In this document: piece after piece, positions 55,115 through 64,000 of the stretch
How the letters are laid out: every line of letters starts with the position of its first letter
Position numbering within the stretch: position 1 is the first letter of the stretch
Source of the DNA: Rhodobacterales bacterium
Lineage (GTDB): Bacteria; Pseudomonadota; Alphaproteobacteria; Rhodobacterales; Rhodobacteraceae
Reading direction: 5' to 3'
DNA length: 64,000 nt
Assembly (NCBI GenBank): GCA_009993005.1
Contig: JAACUH010000065.1
Location: 43,878 to 107,877, forward strand
Program-made: the position numbers and the translations under genes
Notes under the pieces: model-generated
What the model was told of the DNA's origin: nothing
The model's input: the letters and a program-made list of their open reading frames with translations, nothing else
Database searches by the model: none

Positions 55115-55419
55115 CAGATCACGTCCCCCGTGGTCTTGGCAAAGCGGACCTTCTTGTCGCCGTCCATGCGGAAACCGACGCGGGTGGCCTTGCCTGCGGC
55201 ATCGACGATGGCGAGGTTGGACAGGTCGATCGGCATCGCCTTGGGCTGGCGCCCGCCCTGGTCGGACTGGCTCTGCTTCACATGGCGGATCGCGATGTTC
55301 AGACCCGCGACGACGGCCTTGCCCGACTTGGGATCGACGGTCGAGATCTCGCCCTTCTTGCCTTTGTCCTTGCCGGCCAGAACGATGACCTTGTCACCTT
55401 TGCGGAGTTTGGCAGCCAT
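55114..55419 (-). CDS. rplX: 50S ribosomal protein L24
   Basis: 101 residues from [25 protein letters not shown], the KOW motif at the N-terminus. [29 protein letters not shown] is the typical middle. Starts at 55419 (overlapping the rplN stop as TGATG); a GTG one codon earlier is possible. Early 50S assembly protein. Confidence 0.96.
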   Translation of the reverse strand: MAAKLRKGDKVIVLAGKDKGKKGEISTVDPKSGKAVVAGLNIAIRHVKQSQSDQGGRQPKAMPIDLSNLAIVDAAGKATRVGFRMDGDKKVRFAKTTGDVI

Positions 55420-55787
55420 CACAGCACCTCCGGAGCAAGCGAGATGATCTTCATGAAGTTCTTGGCGCGCAATTCGCGAACGACCGGCCCGAAGATACGG
55501 GTGCCGACAGGCTCCATGTTGTTGTTGAGGATGACGGCGGCGTTGCGGTCAAAGCGGATCGCGGTGCCGTCTTCGCGGCGCACTTCCTTGGCGGTGCGCA
55601 CGACGACGGCCTTGCGGACATCGCCCTTCTTCACGCGGCCACGCGGAATGGCTTCCTTCACCGACACCACGATGATGTCGCCGACGGACGCATACCGGCG
55701 GTGCGACCCGCCCAGAACCTTGATGCACTGCACCCGGCGTGCGCCGGAGTTGTCAGCGACATCCAGATTGGTCTGCATCTGGATCAT
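55419..55787 (-). CDS. rplN: 50S ribosomal protein L14
   Basis: 122 residues. [27 protein letters not shown] is the invariant start and [29 protein letters not shown] the end. Bridges to the 30S subunit. Confidence 0.98.
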   Translation of the reverse strand: MIQMQTNLDVADNSGARRVQCIKVLGGSHRRYASVGDIIVVSVKEAIPRGRVKKGDVRKAVVVRTAKEVRREDGTAIRFDRNAAVILNNNMEPVGTRIFGPVVRELRAKNFMKIISLAPEVL

Positions 55788-55850
55788 TTGGTTTCTCCCG
55801 ACCTTTGGGCACTCTGGCCCAGGGTTTCGATCAAACCGGGGTGTTACCGC

Positions 55851-56081
55851 TTAGTTGGCGATAACCTCCCAGCGTTTCGTTTTCGATTTCGGCGCGCATT
55901 CCTGAATGCGCACGGTGTCACCCACGTTGTAGGCGTTGGTCTCATCGTGGGCCCGGTATTTCTTGGACTTGCGGATGGTCTTTTGCAGGAGCGGGTGCTT
56001 GAAGCGCCGCTCGACCGAGACGGTCACGGTCTGCGCGTTCTGGTTGGAGGTGACGACACCCTGGAGGATACGCTTGGGCAT
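55851..56081 (-). CDS. rpsQ: 30S ribosomal protein S17
   Basis: 76 residues. [27 protein letters not shown] and the [25 protein letters not shown] segment are diagnostic. Three bases after rpmC. Confidence 0.97.
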   Translation of the reverse strand: MPKRILQGVVTSNQNAQTVTVSVERRFKHPLLQKTIRKSKKYRAHDETNAYNVGDTVRIQECAPKSKTKRWEVIAN

Positions 56082-56084
56082 GTC

Positions 56085-56291
56085 TTACACCTCCGCAGCG
56101 GCCGCGGCCGCCTTTTCGTTCAGAATGGTTTTCACACGGGCCGCGCCACGGCGCACGGCGCGCATGCGGCCGGTGTTCTCGAGCTGGCCGGTCGCCTGCT
56201 GAAAGCGCAGGTTGAAGGCCTCTTTCTTGAGCGCGACAAGCTCGTCGCGAAGCTGATCGGGCGTCTTGGCCCGGAGTTCGTTGGCGTCCAT
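56085..56291 (-). CDS. rpmC: 50S ribosomal protein L29
   Basis: 68 residues from [28 protein letters not shown] is about 9 bases ahead of the ATG at 56291; an ATG two codons earlier (56297) is too close to it. First gene of the downstream ribosomal block, separated from rplP by a terminator and a foreign methyltransferase gene. A promoter-like pair lies upstream. Confidence 0.94.
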   Translation of the reverse strand: MDANELRAKTPDQLRDELVALKKEAFNLRFQQATGQLENTGRMRAVRRGAARVKTILNEKAAAAAAEV

Positions 56292-56373
56292 CGCCATATT
56301 CCTTTTCTCAACATCACCGGAGGGCCCCGAAAAAGGGTCACCCTGATTCCAGTGGAGTTCATGATGAAGGTGC

Positions 56374-56402
56374 CGCATAGACCCGTTGGGCCGCTTTGGC
56401 AA
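56374..56402 (-). promoter_or_regulatory. Candidate promoter driving rpmC and the genes after it
   Basis: On the minus strand TTGCCA (56397-56402) and TATGCG (56374-56379) are separated by exactly 17 bases, within the 145-bp gap between the methyltransferase gene and rpmC. -35 matches five of six consensus bases; the -10 three of six, starting TAT. A separate promoter is needed if the terminator after rplP works. Confidence 0.5.
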
Positions 56403-56436
56403 GCCTTAGTGCAGAAATCGCGCCGCGTCGCGTGAT

Positions 56437-57108
56437 TCAGGCAAGTGCTATCCAACCGCGGAACGTGAACGCGGCATAGAACGGCTCGATCCCCGTAAAG
56501 CCGGCCTCATGCAGGAGCGCCTCGTCCTGCGTGGGCGTCAGGATCGCGAGCCGCTCCGACATGGTTTTCGCGGCGTTCTCCATATTCTCCGGCGCGACGC
56601 CGGACGACACCGCAAAAGCGGCAAAGCGGCTGAACCATGTTGCCCGCTCTGCGCCATCGCCCGGAATGCTATGATGCATGCTGACAAAGGGCGCACCCGG
56701 TTTCAGACGACGGCGGATCGCCTGAAGGGTCGGCAGCCGCTCTGCCAGCGGGATGAAATGCATGGTCAACAGGCAAACGGCGGCATCGAACGGGCCATCG
56801 GGGGCGGCACCGATGTCGCCGTGGTGCAGGCTGACCCGGTCTGCGTAGTCTCGCAGGCTCTGCGCGGCGAGGTCGAGCATAGGCTGGCTTGGATCGACTC
56901 CGTCAAAACGCCAACCCGGATATGCCGCAGCAAAGACCTTTGTCTCGAGCCCGCCACCAGCGCCCAGGACAAGCACCCGGCCAGCGTCGGGCACATGCTC
57001 GGCGAGCAGGACCGCCACCATCCGCTGCATGTCGTGAAAGCCTGGCACGAGCCGTGGCGGTGCCTCGGCATAGCGGGCCACGGCGTCAGCGTCCTGAAAT
57101 CCGGTCAT
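56437..57108 (-). CDS. Class I SAM-dependent methyltransferase inserted in the ribosomal cluster
   Basis: 223 residues. Motif I VLVLGAGGGLETKVFA (residues 45-60), the acidic motif II end DGVDPSQPMLDLA, HHGDIGAAP and the motif IV region AVCLLTMHFIPLAERL. The Rossmann fold is complete; the C-terminal part (NMENAAKTMSERLAILTPTQDEALL) is of the small-molecule type seen in UbiE/Tam-like enzymes. No link to ribosomal modification can be shown. Sits alone between rplP and rpmC with its own terminator just upstream. Confidence 0.85.
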   Translation of the reverse strand: MTGFQDADAVARYAEAPPRLVPGFHDMQRMVAVLLAEHVPDAGRVLVLGAGGGLETKVFAAAYPGWRFDGVDPSQPMLDLAAQSLRDYADRVSLHHGDIGAAPDGPFDAAVCLLTMHFIPLAERLPTLQAIRRRLKPGAPFVSMHHSIPGDGAERATWFSRFAAFAVSSGVAPENMENAAKTMSERLAILTPTQDEALLHEAGFTGIEPFYAAFTFRGWIALA

Positions 57109-57130
57109 GCGGCACCTGTGTAAAACAAAG

Positions 57131-57154
57131 GCCCCCGCCGGTTACGGCGGGGGC
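57131..57154 (-). terminator. Intrinsic terminator after rplP
   Basis: Perfect 10-bp stem GCCCCCGCCG/CGGCGGGGGC with GTTA loop, 33 bases past the rplP stop; the minus-strand RNA continues CTTTGTTTTA. It separates the rplB-rplP block from the methyltransferase gene. Confidence 0.8.
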
Positions 57155-57186
57155 GTTGTCGCGTTTTCCGTCTTTTCAGACCAGAA

Positions 57187-57600
57187 TTACCAGTCTTCGC
57201 GAACGACCGTGCGGGTCTTGATCGGCAGCTTCATCGCGGCAAGGCGCAGGGCCTCGCGGGCGACGACTTCGTTCACGCCGTCGATCTCGAACATGATCCG
57301 GCCCGGCTTGACCTTGGCGGCCCAGAAATCGACCGAGCCCTTGCCTTTACCCATCCGCACTTCGATGGGCTTGGAGGTCACGGCGACATCCGGGAAAATC
57401 CGGATCCAGACACGACCCTGACGCTTCATATGGCGTGTCAGGGCGCGACGGGCGGCTTCGATCTGCCGTGCGGTGACCCGCTCGGGCTCGATCGCCTTGA
57501 GGCCGAATGTGCCGAAGTTCAGGTCGGACCCACCCTTGGCATCGCCAGAGATACGGCCCTTGTGGAGCTTGCGGAACTTTGTGCGCTTTGGTTGCAGCAT
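57187..57600 (-). CDS. rplP: 50S ribosomal protein L16
   Basis: 137 residues. [24 protein letters not shown] and [23 protein letters not shown] are signatures. Contacts the A-site tRNA. Ends the rplB-rpsS-rplV-rpsC-rplP block. Confidence 0.97.
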   Translation of the reverse strand: MLQPKRTKFRKLHKGRISGDAKGGSDLNFGTFGLKAIEPERVTARQIEAARRALTRHMKRQGRVWIRIFPDVAVTSKPIEVRMGKGKGSVDFWAAKVKPGRIMFEIDGVNEVVAREALRLAAMKLPIKTRTVVREDW

Positions 57601-57613
57601 CTGATGTTACTCC

Positions 57614-58339
57614 TTACCGGTCGCGGTCGCGACGCGCACCACCACCGGCCCCACGGGGCAGCGCGCCCTCCTGAAGCTCGGCGGACTTGCGGTCACGCGC
57701 TTGCGGATCGTGTTCCATGATCTCGCCCTTGAAGATCCAGACCTTGATCCCGATGATGCCATAGGCGGTTGACGCCTCCGACAGCGCATAGTCGATATCG
57801 GCACGCAGGGTGTGCAGCGGCACGCGGCCTTCGCGATACCATTCGGTCCGGGCGATCTCGGCCCCGCCAAGGCGGCCCGCGACGTTGACCCGGATGCCCA
57901 GGGCACCCATGCGCATCGCGTTCTGCACCGCACGCTTCATCGCGCGGCGGAAGGAGACGCGACGCTCGAGCTGCTGCGCGATGCTCTCGCCCACCAGCGC
58001 GGCGTCCAGTTCGGGCTTGCGGACCTCGACGATGTTGAGGTGCAGTTCCGACTTGGTCAGCGCGGCGAGTTTCTTGCGCAGCGTCTCGATATCCGCGCCC
58101 TTCTTGCCGATGATCACACCGGGACGGGCCGCATGGATCGTCACGCGGCACTTGCGGTGCGGACGCTCGATGATGACGTGGCTGATGCCGGCCTGCTTGG
58201 CCTCCTTGCGCACGAAGTCCTTGATCTTGAGGTCTTCGAGCAGAAGGTTGCCGTAGTCCTTGGTATTGGCGAACCAGCGGCTGTCCCAGGTGCGGTTGAC
58301 CTGCAGACGCATCCCGACGGGATTGACCTTGTTACCCAT
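57614..58339 (-). CDS. rpsC: 30S ribosomal protein S3
   Basis: 241 residues. N-terminal [25 protein letters not shown] domain with [17 protein letters not shown], and C-domain with [26 protein letters not shown]. Basic tail GGARRDRDR. mRNA entry-channel protein. Overlaps rplV by 8 bases. Confidence 0.97.
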   Translation of the reverse strand: MGNKVNPVGMRLQVNRTWDSRWFANTKDYGNLLLEDLKIKDFVRKEAKQAGISHVIIERPHRKCRVTIHAARPGVIIGKKGADIETLRKKLAALTKSELHLNIVEVRKPELDAALVGESIAQQLERRVSFRRAMKRAVQNAMRMGALGIRVNVAGRLGGAEIARTEWYREGRVPLHTLRADIDYALSEASTAYGIIGIKVWIFKGEIMEHDPQARDRKSAELQEGALPRGAGGGARRDRDR

Positions 58340-58730
58340 TGGCTTGCTCCCCGGTGGCGGCTTCGACCTGACGGACCTTGATGGTGAGTTCCGAGAACGG
58401 CTTCATGATCTTGCCGAACCGGCCCCGTGCCCGCGGACGGCCACGCTTCATGATGAGGTTCTTGCCGACATAGGCCTCGGCCACGACGAGTTCGTCCACA
58501 TCGAGGTTGTGGTTGTTCTCGGCATTGGCGATGGCCGATTGCAGGCACTTCTTGACGTCACCCGCGATCCGCTTTTTCGAGAAAGTGAGGTCCGACAGGG
58601 CCTTTTCCACCTTCTTGCCGCGGATCAGGGCGGCGACGAGGTTCAGCTTTTGCGGGGACGTGCGCAGCATACGGCTCTTGGCCATCGCTTCGTTGTCGGC
58701 CACGCGGCGGGGATTCTTGTCCTTGCTCAT
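58332..58730 (-). CDS. rplV: 50S ribosomal protein L22
   Basis: 132 residues. [25 protein letters not shown] and [28 protein letters not shown] loop (here [20 protein letters not shown]) reach into the exit tunnel. Starts [20 protein letters not shown]. Confidence 0.97.
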   Translation of the reverse strand: MSKDKNPRRVADNEAMAKSRMLRTSPQKLNLVAALIRGKKVEKALSDLTFSKKRIAGDVKKCLQSAIANAENNHNLDVDELVVAEAYVGKNLIMKRGRPRARGRFGKIMKPFSELTIKVRQVEAATGEQANG

Positions 58731-58733
58731 GGC

Positions 58734-59012
58734 TTATTTCCGCTTCGCTTTTTTGTCGGCGGCGTGCCCGTAATAGGTGCGCGTCGGCGAGTATTCACCA
58801 AACTTCTGGCCGATCATATCCTCGGTGACATTCACCGGGATGTGCTTCTTGCCATTATAGACCCCAAAGGTGAGGCCCACGAACTGCGGCAGGATGGTCG
58901 AACGGCGCGACCAGATCTTGATCACTTCGTTGCGCCCGCTTTCGCGCGACACTTCGGCTTTTTTCAGCACGTAAGCATCGACAAAGGGGCCTTTCCAGAC
59001 AGAACGAGCCAT
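58734..59012 (-). CDS. rpsS: 30S ribosomal protein S19
   Basis: 92 residues. [20 protein letters not shown], then [30 protein letters not shown]. Interacts with S13 at the head. Three bases separate it from rplV and rplB. Confidence 0.98.
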   Translation of the reverse strand: MARSVWKGPFVDAYVLKKAEVSRESGRNEVIKIWSRRSTILPQFVGLTFGVYNGKKHIPVNVTEDMIGQKFGEYSPTRTYYGHAADKKAKRK

Positions 59013-59015
59013 GTG

Positions 59016-59855
59016 TCAGCGCCCTTTCTTGGCGTTACGCGAGCGCACGATGAGCTTGCTGGACGCCTTGTTCTTGTTGCGGGTCTTGTTACCCTTGGTT
59101 CCCTTGCCCCAGGGCGTGACCGGATGACGGCCGCCCGAGGTCCGGCCTTCACCACCGCCGTGCGGGTGGTCGATCGGGTTCATCGCGACACCACGGACCG
59201 ACGGGCGGATGCCGAAGTGGCGGTTGCGCCCGGCCTTGCCGAGGTTCTGGTTGCTGTTGTCGGGGTTCGACACCGCGCCCACGGTCGCCATGCATTCCTG
59301 ACGGACCATGCGCAGCTCGCCCGAGGACAGGCGGATCTGGGCATAGCCCCCATCGCGGCCGACGAACTGGGCATAGGTGCCGGCAGCGCGGGCGATCTGG
59401 CCACCCTTGCCCTGCTTCATCTCGATATTGTGCACGATCGTGCCGATCGGCATCCCCGAGAAGGGCATCGCATTGCCCGGCTTGATATCGACCTTGGCGC
59501 CGGCGACGACCTTGTCACCCACGGCGAGGCGCTGCGGGGCCAGGATATAGGCCTGCTCGCCATCCTCATACTGGATCAGCGCGATGAACGCGGTCCGGTT
59601 GGGGTCATATTCGATACGCTGGACGGTTGCCGAGATGTCGAACTTTGTCCGGCGGAAATCAACGATACGGTAAAGGCGCTTGGCACCCCCACCCTTGCGA
59701 CGCATTGTGATCCGTCCGGTATTGTTCCGGCCGCCATGCTTTGTCAGGCCCTCGGTGAGCGCCTTGACAGGACGACCTTTCCAAAGCTCCGAACGGTCGA
59801 TCAGAACCAGCCCTCGCTGGCCAGGCGTCGTCGGCTTATACGACTTCAGTGCCAT
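59016..59855 (-). CDS. rplB: 50S ribosomal protein L2
   Basis: 279 residues from [20 protein letters not shown]. The peptidyl-transferase contact [25 protein letters not shown] is intact, with the critical His in DHPHGGG. ACGGAAGACAGAAAGC precedes the ATG. It begins a new block: a terminator separates it from rplW. Confidence 0.97.
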   Translation of the reverse strand: MALKSYKPTTPGQRGLVLIDRSELWKGRPVKALTEGLTKHGGRNNTGRITMRRKGGGAKRLYRIVDFRRTKFDISATVQRIEYDPNRTAFIALIQYEDGEQAYILAPQRLAVGDKVVAGAKVDIKPGNAMPFSGMPIGTIVHNIEMKQGKGGQIARAAGTYAQFVGRDGGYAQIRLSSGELRMVRQECMATVGAVSNPDNSNQNLGKAGRNRHFGIRPSVRGVAMNPIDHPHGGGEGRTSGGRHPVTPWGKGTKGNKTRNKNKASSKLIVRSRNAKKGR

Positions 59856-59975
59856 GCTTTCTGTCTTCCGTTTGCTTTGCGGGCGGTTTGGCCCGTCTCT
59901 TGATGAAGGGCCCCGAAGGTCCCACAGATGTGGCGCCGCGGGGCAGATTGCCTCGGGTGCCGCGATAAAAGCCAC

Positions 59976-59997
59976 GGCCCCGGACGAATCCGGGGCC
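59976..59997 (-). terminator. Intrinsic terminator between rplW and rplB
   Basis: Perfect 9-bp stem GGCCCCGGA/TCCGGGGCC with a CGAA loop, 20 bases past the rplW stop. The transcribed strand continues GTGGCTTTTATCG, a short T-run. The 161-bp rplW-rplB gap holds no gene. Confidence 0.75.
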
Positions 59998-60016
59998 GGG
60001 CCGATGGGGTCACATA

Positions 60017-60313
60017 TTAGAGACCGGTCGAGACGTCAATCGTGTTGCCCTCGACGAGCGTCACATAGGCTTTCTTGACATCCTTGCGGGTGCCCAGCGA
60101 TCCGCGGAACCGCTTGACCTTGCCCTTGGTGATCGTGGTGTTAACCGCCTTGACCTTGACCCCGAACAGGGCCTCGACCGCCGCCTTGATCTGCGGCTTG
60201 TTGGCGTCGATCGCGACCTCGAACACCACGGCATTGGCGTCAGACGCCATCGTGGCCTTTTCGGTAATGATCGGCTTGCGGATCACGTCGTAATGTTCTG
60301 CCTTGGCATTCAT
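60017..60313 (-). CDS. rplW: 50S ribosomal protein L23
   Basis: 98 residues. [50 protein letters not shown] holds the family core. Docking site for SRP and trigger factor at the tunnel exit. Start overlaps the rplD stop. Confidence 0.97.
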   Translation of the reverse strand: MNAKAEHYDVIRKPIITEKATMASDANAVVFEVAIDANKPQIKAAVEALFGVKVKAVNTTITKGKVKRFRGSLGTRKDVKKAYVTLVEGNTIDVSTGL

Positions 60314-60930
60314 TTCAAACGCGCCTCCAGCGCTTCGACACCGGCGCGGGTCAGCACCAGCGTGTCGCTTTTCAGGATGTCATAGACGTTGGCGCCCATC
60401 GAGGGCAGCACGTCCAGCGTGGCGATATTGGCCGCGGCCCGGGCAAAGTCCGGGTTCACGGTCGCGCCGTCGATGATCAGCGCGCGCTTCCAGCCGAGGC
60501 CGGCCAGTTGCTTGGCCAGAACGCTGGTCTTGGCGGCCGACACTTCGGCGGCCTCGATGATGACCAGCTCGCCCGCCTTGACCTTGGCCGAGAGCGCGTG
60601 CCGCAGGCCGAGCTTGCGGAACTTCTTGGTCAGGTCATGGGCGTGGCTGCGCGGGGTCGGGCCCTTGTAGATGCCGCCGTGCCGGAAGATCGGCGCCTTG
60701 CGGGAGCCGTGGCGTGCGCCGCCGGTGCCCTTCTGGCGATAGATCTTCTTGGTGGAATAGCTCACATCCGATTTGCCAAGGGTCGAGTGCGTGCCCTGCT
60801 GGGCGGCCGCACGCTGCCAGCGCACGACGCGGTGCAGGATGTCCGCCCGCGGGTCCAGCCCGAAGATCGCATCGTCGAGTTCGACCGAACCGGCGGCCGC
60901 GCCGTCGAGTTTGATTGCATCAGCCTTCAT
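60310..60930 (-). CDS. rplD: 50S ribosomal protein L4
   Basis: 206 residues from [24 protein letters not shown]. The tunnel loop lies in [23 protein letters not shown]. The start at 60930 overlaps the end of rplC by 11 bases. In Escherichia coli L4 represses the S10 operon; whether it does so here is unknown. Confidence 0.97.
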   Translation of the reverse strand: MKADAIKLDGAAAGSVELDDAIFGLDPRADILHRVVRWQRAAAQQGTHSTLGKSDVSYSTKKIYRQKGTGGARHGSRKAPIFRHGGIYKGPTPRSHAHDLTKKFRKLGLRHALSAKVKAGELVIIEAAEVSAAKTSVLAKQLAGLGWKRALIIDGATVNPDFARAAANIATLDVLPSMGANVYDILKSDTLVLTRAGVEALEARLK

Positions 60931-61777
60931 TGTTCTCGCCTCCGGTCGCGGCATCATCCGCCGGGGTTGCATTCGCGGCTTCGGCTTCGGCAGCCTGCAT
61001 CGCAGCTTCTTCGGCCTCGGCGGCTGCCTTGGCGGCGGCGGCTTCGGCAGCGGCAGCCTCGGCGGCGGCAGCTTCGGCCAGACGGCGCGCTTCTTCAGCG
61101 GCCGAACGCAGCGCGGCAGGATAGATCACATTGGCCGGAACCGGCTTTTTCACCGCATCCTTGACCGTGACCCAGCCACCCTTGTTGCCGGGAACCGCAC
61201 CCTTGACCATGATCAGGCCACGGTCGGTATCGGTGCGCACCACTTGCAGGTTCTGCGTGGTGATGCGGGCCGAGCCCATGTGCCCGGCCATCTTCTTGCC
61301 TTTGAAGATCTTGCCCGGATCCTGGCACTGACCGACCGAACCATGCGAACGGTGGCTGACCGACACACCGTGGCTGGCCCGCAGACCGCCAAAGTTGTGC
61401 CGCTTCATGACACCGGCAAAGCCCTTGCCGATCGACGTGCCGGACACGTCAACATACTGGCCTTCAAAGTAATGGGCCGCGATGATCTCTTCACCCACCG
61501 GGATCAGGTTTTCCGGCGCAACGCGGAATTCCGCGATCTTGCGCTTGGGCTCCACCTTGGCGGCGGCGAAATGGCCGCGCATCGCCTTCGAGACGCGCTT
61601 GACCTTGGGCGAACCGGCGCCGAGCTGGACGGCGGTGTAGCCATCCTTTTCGACGGTCCGCTGTGCGACGACCTGAAGGCCGTCAAGCTGGAGAACGGTC
61701 ACGGGGATCTGCCGACCGTCTTCCATGAAAAGGCGGGTCATGCCGACCTTTTTCGCGATGATACCTGAGCGCAACAT
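60920..61777 (-). CDS. rplC: 50S ribosomal protein L3 with Ala/Glu-rich C-terminal tail
   Basis: 285 residues from [17 protein letters not shown]. The core (to about residue 230) has [26 protein letters not shown] and QNLQVVRTD. The last 55 residues are an Ala/Glu low-complexity extension. GGGAGG is 8 bases from the ATG at 61777 but 2 from the ATG at 61783, so the shorter start is used. The first 16 codons and the ribosome-binding site are duplicated at 62321-62366. Confidence 0.96.
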   Translation of the reverse strand: MLRSGIIAKKVGMTRLFMEDGRQIPVTVLQLDGLQVVAQRTVEKDGYTAVQLGAGSPKVKRVSKAMRGHFAAAKVEPKRKIAEFRVAPENLIPVGEEIIAAHYFEGQYVDVSGTSIGKGFAGVMKRHNFGGLRASHGVSVSHRSHGSVGQCQDPGKIFKGKKMAGHMGSARITTQNLQVVRTDTDRGLIMVKGAVPGNKGGWVTVKDAVKKPVPANVIYPAALRSAAEEARRLAEAAAAEAAAAEAAAAKAAAEAEEAAMQAAEAEAANATPADDAATGGENNEG

Positions 61778-61791
61778 GGTCATGTCCTCCC

Positions 61792-62103
61792 TCAGACCTT
61801 GATCTCGACATCGACACCGGCGGCCAGGTCGAGCTTCATCAGCGCGTCCACGGTCTGCGGGGTCGGATCGACGATGTCCAGCAGGCGCTTGTGCGTGCGG
61901 ATCTCGAACTGATCGCGGGATTTCTTGTCGATGTGCGGTCCCCGCAGAACGGTGAACTTCTCGATCTTGTTGGGCAGCGGGATCGGGCCGCGAACGCTTG
62001 CGCCGGTGCGCTTGGCGGTCGAGACGATCTCGGCGGTGCTCGCGTCGAGGACGCGATAGTCAAACGCCTTGAGGCGGATGCGGATGGTTTGGCTGGCTGC
62101 CAT
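61792..62103 (-). CDS. rpsJ: 30S ribosomal protein S10, copy next to rplC
   Basis: 103 residues. [20 protein letters not shown] and [39 protein letters not shown] are diagnostic. Also takes part in antitermination with NusB. This copy precedes the intact rplC. Identical to the copy at 62381. Its own leader is complete, with hairpin 62186-62213. Confidence 0.97.
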   Translation of the reverse strand: MAASQTIRIRLKAFDYRVLDASTAEIVSTAKRTGASVRGPIPLPNKIEKFTVLRGPHIDKKSRDQFEIRTHKRLLDIVDPTPQTVDALMKLDLAAGVDVEIKV

Positions 62104-62185
62104 GGGGGGCCTCTTTCGGGCTTTCAGATTGAGAGGTGGGCCGGGCAGGATTGCCGGGCCACATCGAACCTGTCGTCTTGAATGC

Positions 62186-62213
62186 GGCAAGGCGGGGTTG
62201 CCCCCACCTTGCC
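62186..62213 (-). promoter_or_regulatory. Leader hairpin ahead of rpsJ (first copy)
   Basis: Arms GGCAAGGCGGGG and CCCCACCTTGCC (one mismatch) around TTGC, in the 131-bp spacer between the chimeric ORF and rpsJ. The transcribed strand has no T-run after it. It may be an attenuator, processing site or binding site for a ribosomal protein. Confidence 0.5.
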
Positions 62214-62234
62214 AGATGCTTGTCTGTCCTGCGG

Positions 62235-62366
62235 TTACTCGAGGATCTTCGACACGACGCCGGCGCCGACGGTGCGGCCGCCTTCGCGGATGGCAAAGCG
62301 CAGGCCGTCTTCCATCGCGAGGCGGGTCATGCCGACCTTTTTCGCGATGATACCTGAGCGCAACAT
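62235..62366 (-). pseudogene. Chimeric ORF: rplC start fused in frame to tuf end
   Basis: 43 codons created by the duplication junction. Residues 1-16 ([16 protein letters not shown]) are the start of L3, residues 17-43 ([14 protein letters not shown] and on to VVSKILE) the end of EF-Tu. The rplC ribosome-binding site (GGGAGG, 8 bases ahead) is kept, so it is probably translated if transcribed. It cannot have either parent function. Classed as pseudogene for want of a better type. Confidence 0.85.
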
Positions 62367-62380
62367 GGTCATGTCCTCCC

Positions 62381-62692
62381 TCAGACCTTGATCTCGACAT
62401 CGACACCGGCGGCCAGGTCGAGCTTCATCAGCGCGTCCACGGTCTGCGGGGTCGGATCGACGATGTCCAGCAGGCGCTTGTGCGTGCGGATCTCGAACTG
62501 ATCGCGGGATTTCTTGTCGATGTGCGGTCCCCGCAGAACGGTGAACTTCTCGATCTTGTTGGGCAGCGGGATCGGGCCGCGAACGCTTGCGCCGGTGCGC
62601 TTGGCGGTCGAGACGATCTCGGCGGTGCTCGCGTCGAGGACGCGATAGTCAAACGCCTTGAGGCGGATGCGGATGGTTTGGCTGGCTGCCAT
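62381..62692 (-). CDS. rpsJ: 30S ribosomal protein S10, copy next to tuf
   Basis: 103 residues, same DNA as the copy at 61792. It directly follows the intact tuf gene with the full 131-bp spacer and so represents the original tuf-rpsJ order, while the other copy keeps the original rpsJ-rplC order. Translation signals are the same for both. Two S10 genes in one cluster are exceptional. Confidence 0.97.
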   Translation of the reverse strand: MAASQTIRIRLKAFDYRVLDASTAEIVSTAKRTGASVRGPIPLPNKIEKFTVLRGPHIDKKSRDQFEIRTHKRLLDIVDPTPQTVDALMKLDLAAGVDVEIKV

Positions 62693-62774
62693 GGGGGGCC
62701 TCTTTCGGGCTTTCAGATTGAGAGGTGGGCCGGGCAGGATTGCCGGGCCACATCGAACCTGTCGTCTTGAATGC

Positions 62775-62802
62775 GGCAAGGCGGGGTTGCCCCCACCTTG
62801 CC
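62775..62802 (-). promoter_or_regulatory. Leader hairpin ahead of rpsJ (second copy)
   Basis: Exact repeat of the structure at 62186-62213, here 22 bases past the tuf stop codon. Confidence 0.5.
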
Positions 62803-62823
62803 AGATGCTTGTCTGTCCTGCGG

Positions 62824-63999
<1,176 letters not shown>

Positions 64000-64000
64000 G

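Noticed and set aside
61792..62406. Longer minus-strand frame joining rpsJ to upstream sequence (204 codons)
   Set aside because: The upstream part is the duplicated rplC start, tuf end and spacer read in another frame; S10 begins at 62103 with its normal [11 protein letters not shown] start.

Overview
The window is a GC-rich chromosomal segment from an alphaproteobacterium, almost certainly a member of the Rhodobacteraceae (Rhodobacter/Roseobacter group). Supporting signs are the separate atpIBEXF cluster for the Fo part of ATP synthase, a MipZ-type division regulator, a BztABCD/AapJQMP amino-acid transporter, an ATP12 chaperone gene, a LuxR/LuxI quorum-sensing pair and Ala-rich ribosomal protein tails. 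It looks like stable core chromosome: no phage, integrase, transposase, CRISPR array or plasmid gene was seen.

Layout. 1-5.8 kb: a GntR/FCD regulator, the Fo ATP synthase operon (minus), an ArsR-type regulator, a 24-residue membrane peptide, and a LysR regulator divergent from a small membrane protein. 6-11.5 kb: ffh, two tandem paralogous GNAT acetyltransferases, chorismate mutase, then rpsP-rimM-trmD-rplS-rpmE, closed by a strong terminator. 11.5-21 kb: a membrane haem-binding pair (EB_dh plus DUF2231-like) with an FNR-like site upstream, RhlE helicase, mipZ, an AGE-family sugar isomerase, and divergent katG/oxyR. 22-35 kb: tRNA-Arg, an orphan sensor kinase, a flavin disulfide reductase with a TVP38 membrane protein, rpmH-rnpA-yidD, ttcA, an EAL protein with a dead GGDEF, then yidC-engB-argB and a ferredoxin-like gene with sixA. 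35-45 kb (minus): the amino-acid ABC transporter, whose second permease carries a ~280-residue hydrophilic insertion, an ATP12/HAD/pseudouridine synthase/crcB run, and rarA. 45-46.7 kb: luxI, luxR and a divergent unannotated 58-residue ORF. 46.7-64 kb (minus): rplQ-rpoA-rpsK-rpsM-adk-secY and the spc and S10 ribosomal clusters, ending with tuf.

Most striking structure. In the tuf-rpsJ-rplC region a 589-bp segment is present twice, head to tail, with no difference that I could see (61732-62320 and 62321-62909). It gives two complete identical rpsJ genes. The junction fuses the first 16 codons of rplC in frame to the last 27 codons of tuf, making a 43-codon chimeric ORF with the rplC ribosome-binding site. 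The parent genes share an 11-bp stretch encoding Met-Glu-Asp-Gly next to the junction, which explains the duplication. The same ribosomal cluster is also split by two intrinsic terminators (after rplW and after rplP) and by an inserted methyltransferase gene, with a promoter-like sequence ahead of rpmC.

A second theme is non-coding: at least six unrelated short G+C-rich tandem repeats (5 to 21 bp units) sit mostly at gene ends or in leaders. There is also a 50-bp AT-rich perfect palindrome between rarA and crcB. All functional calls come from recognising protein families by eye; no database search was possible.
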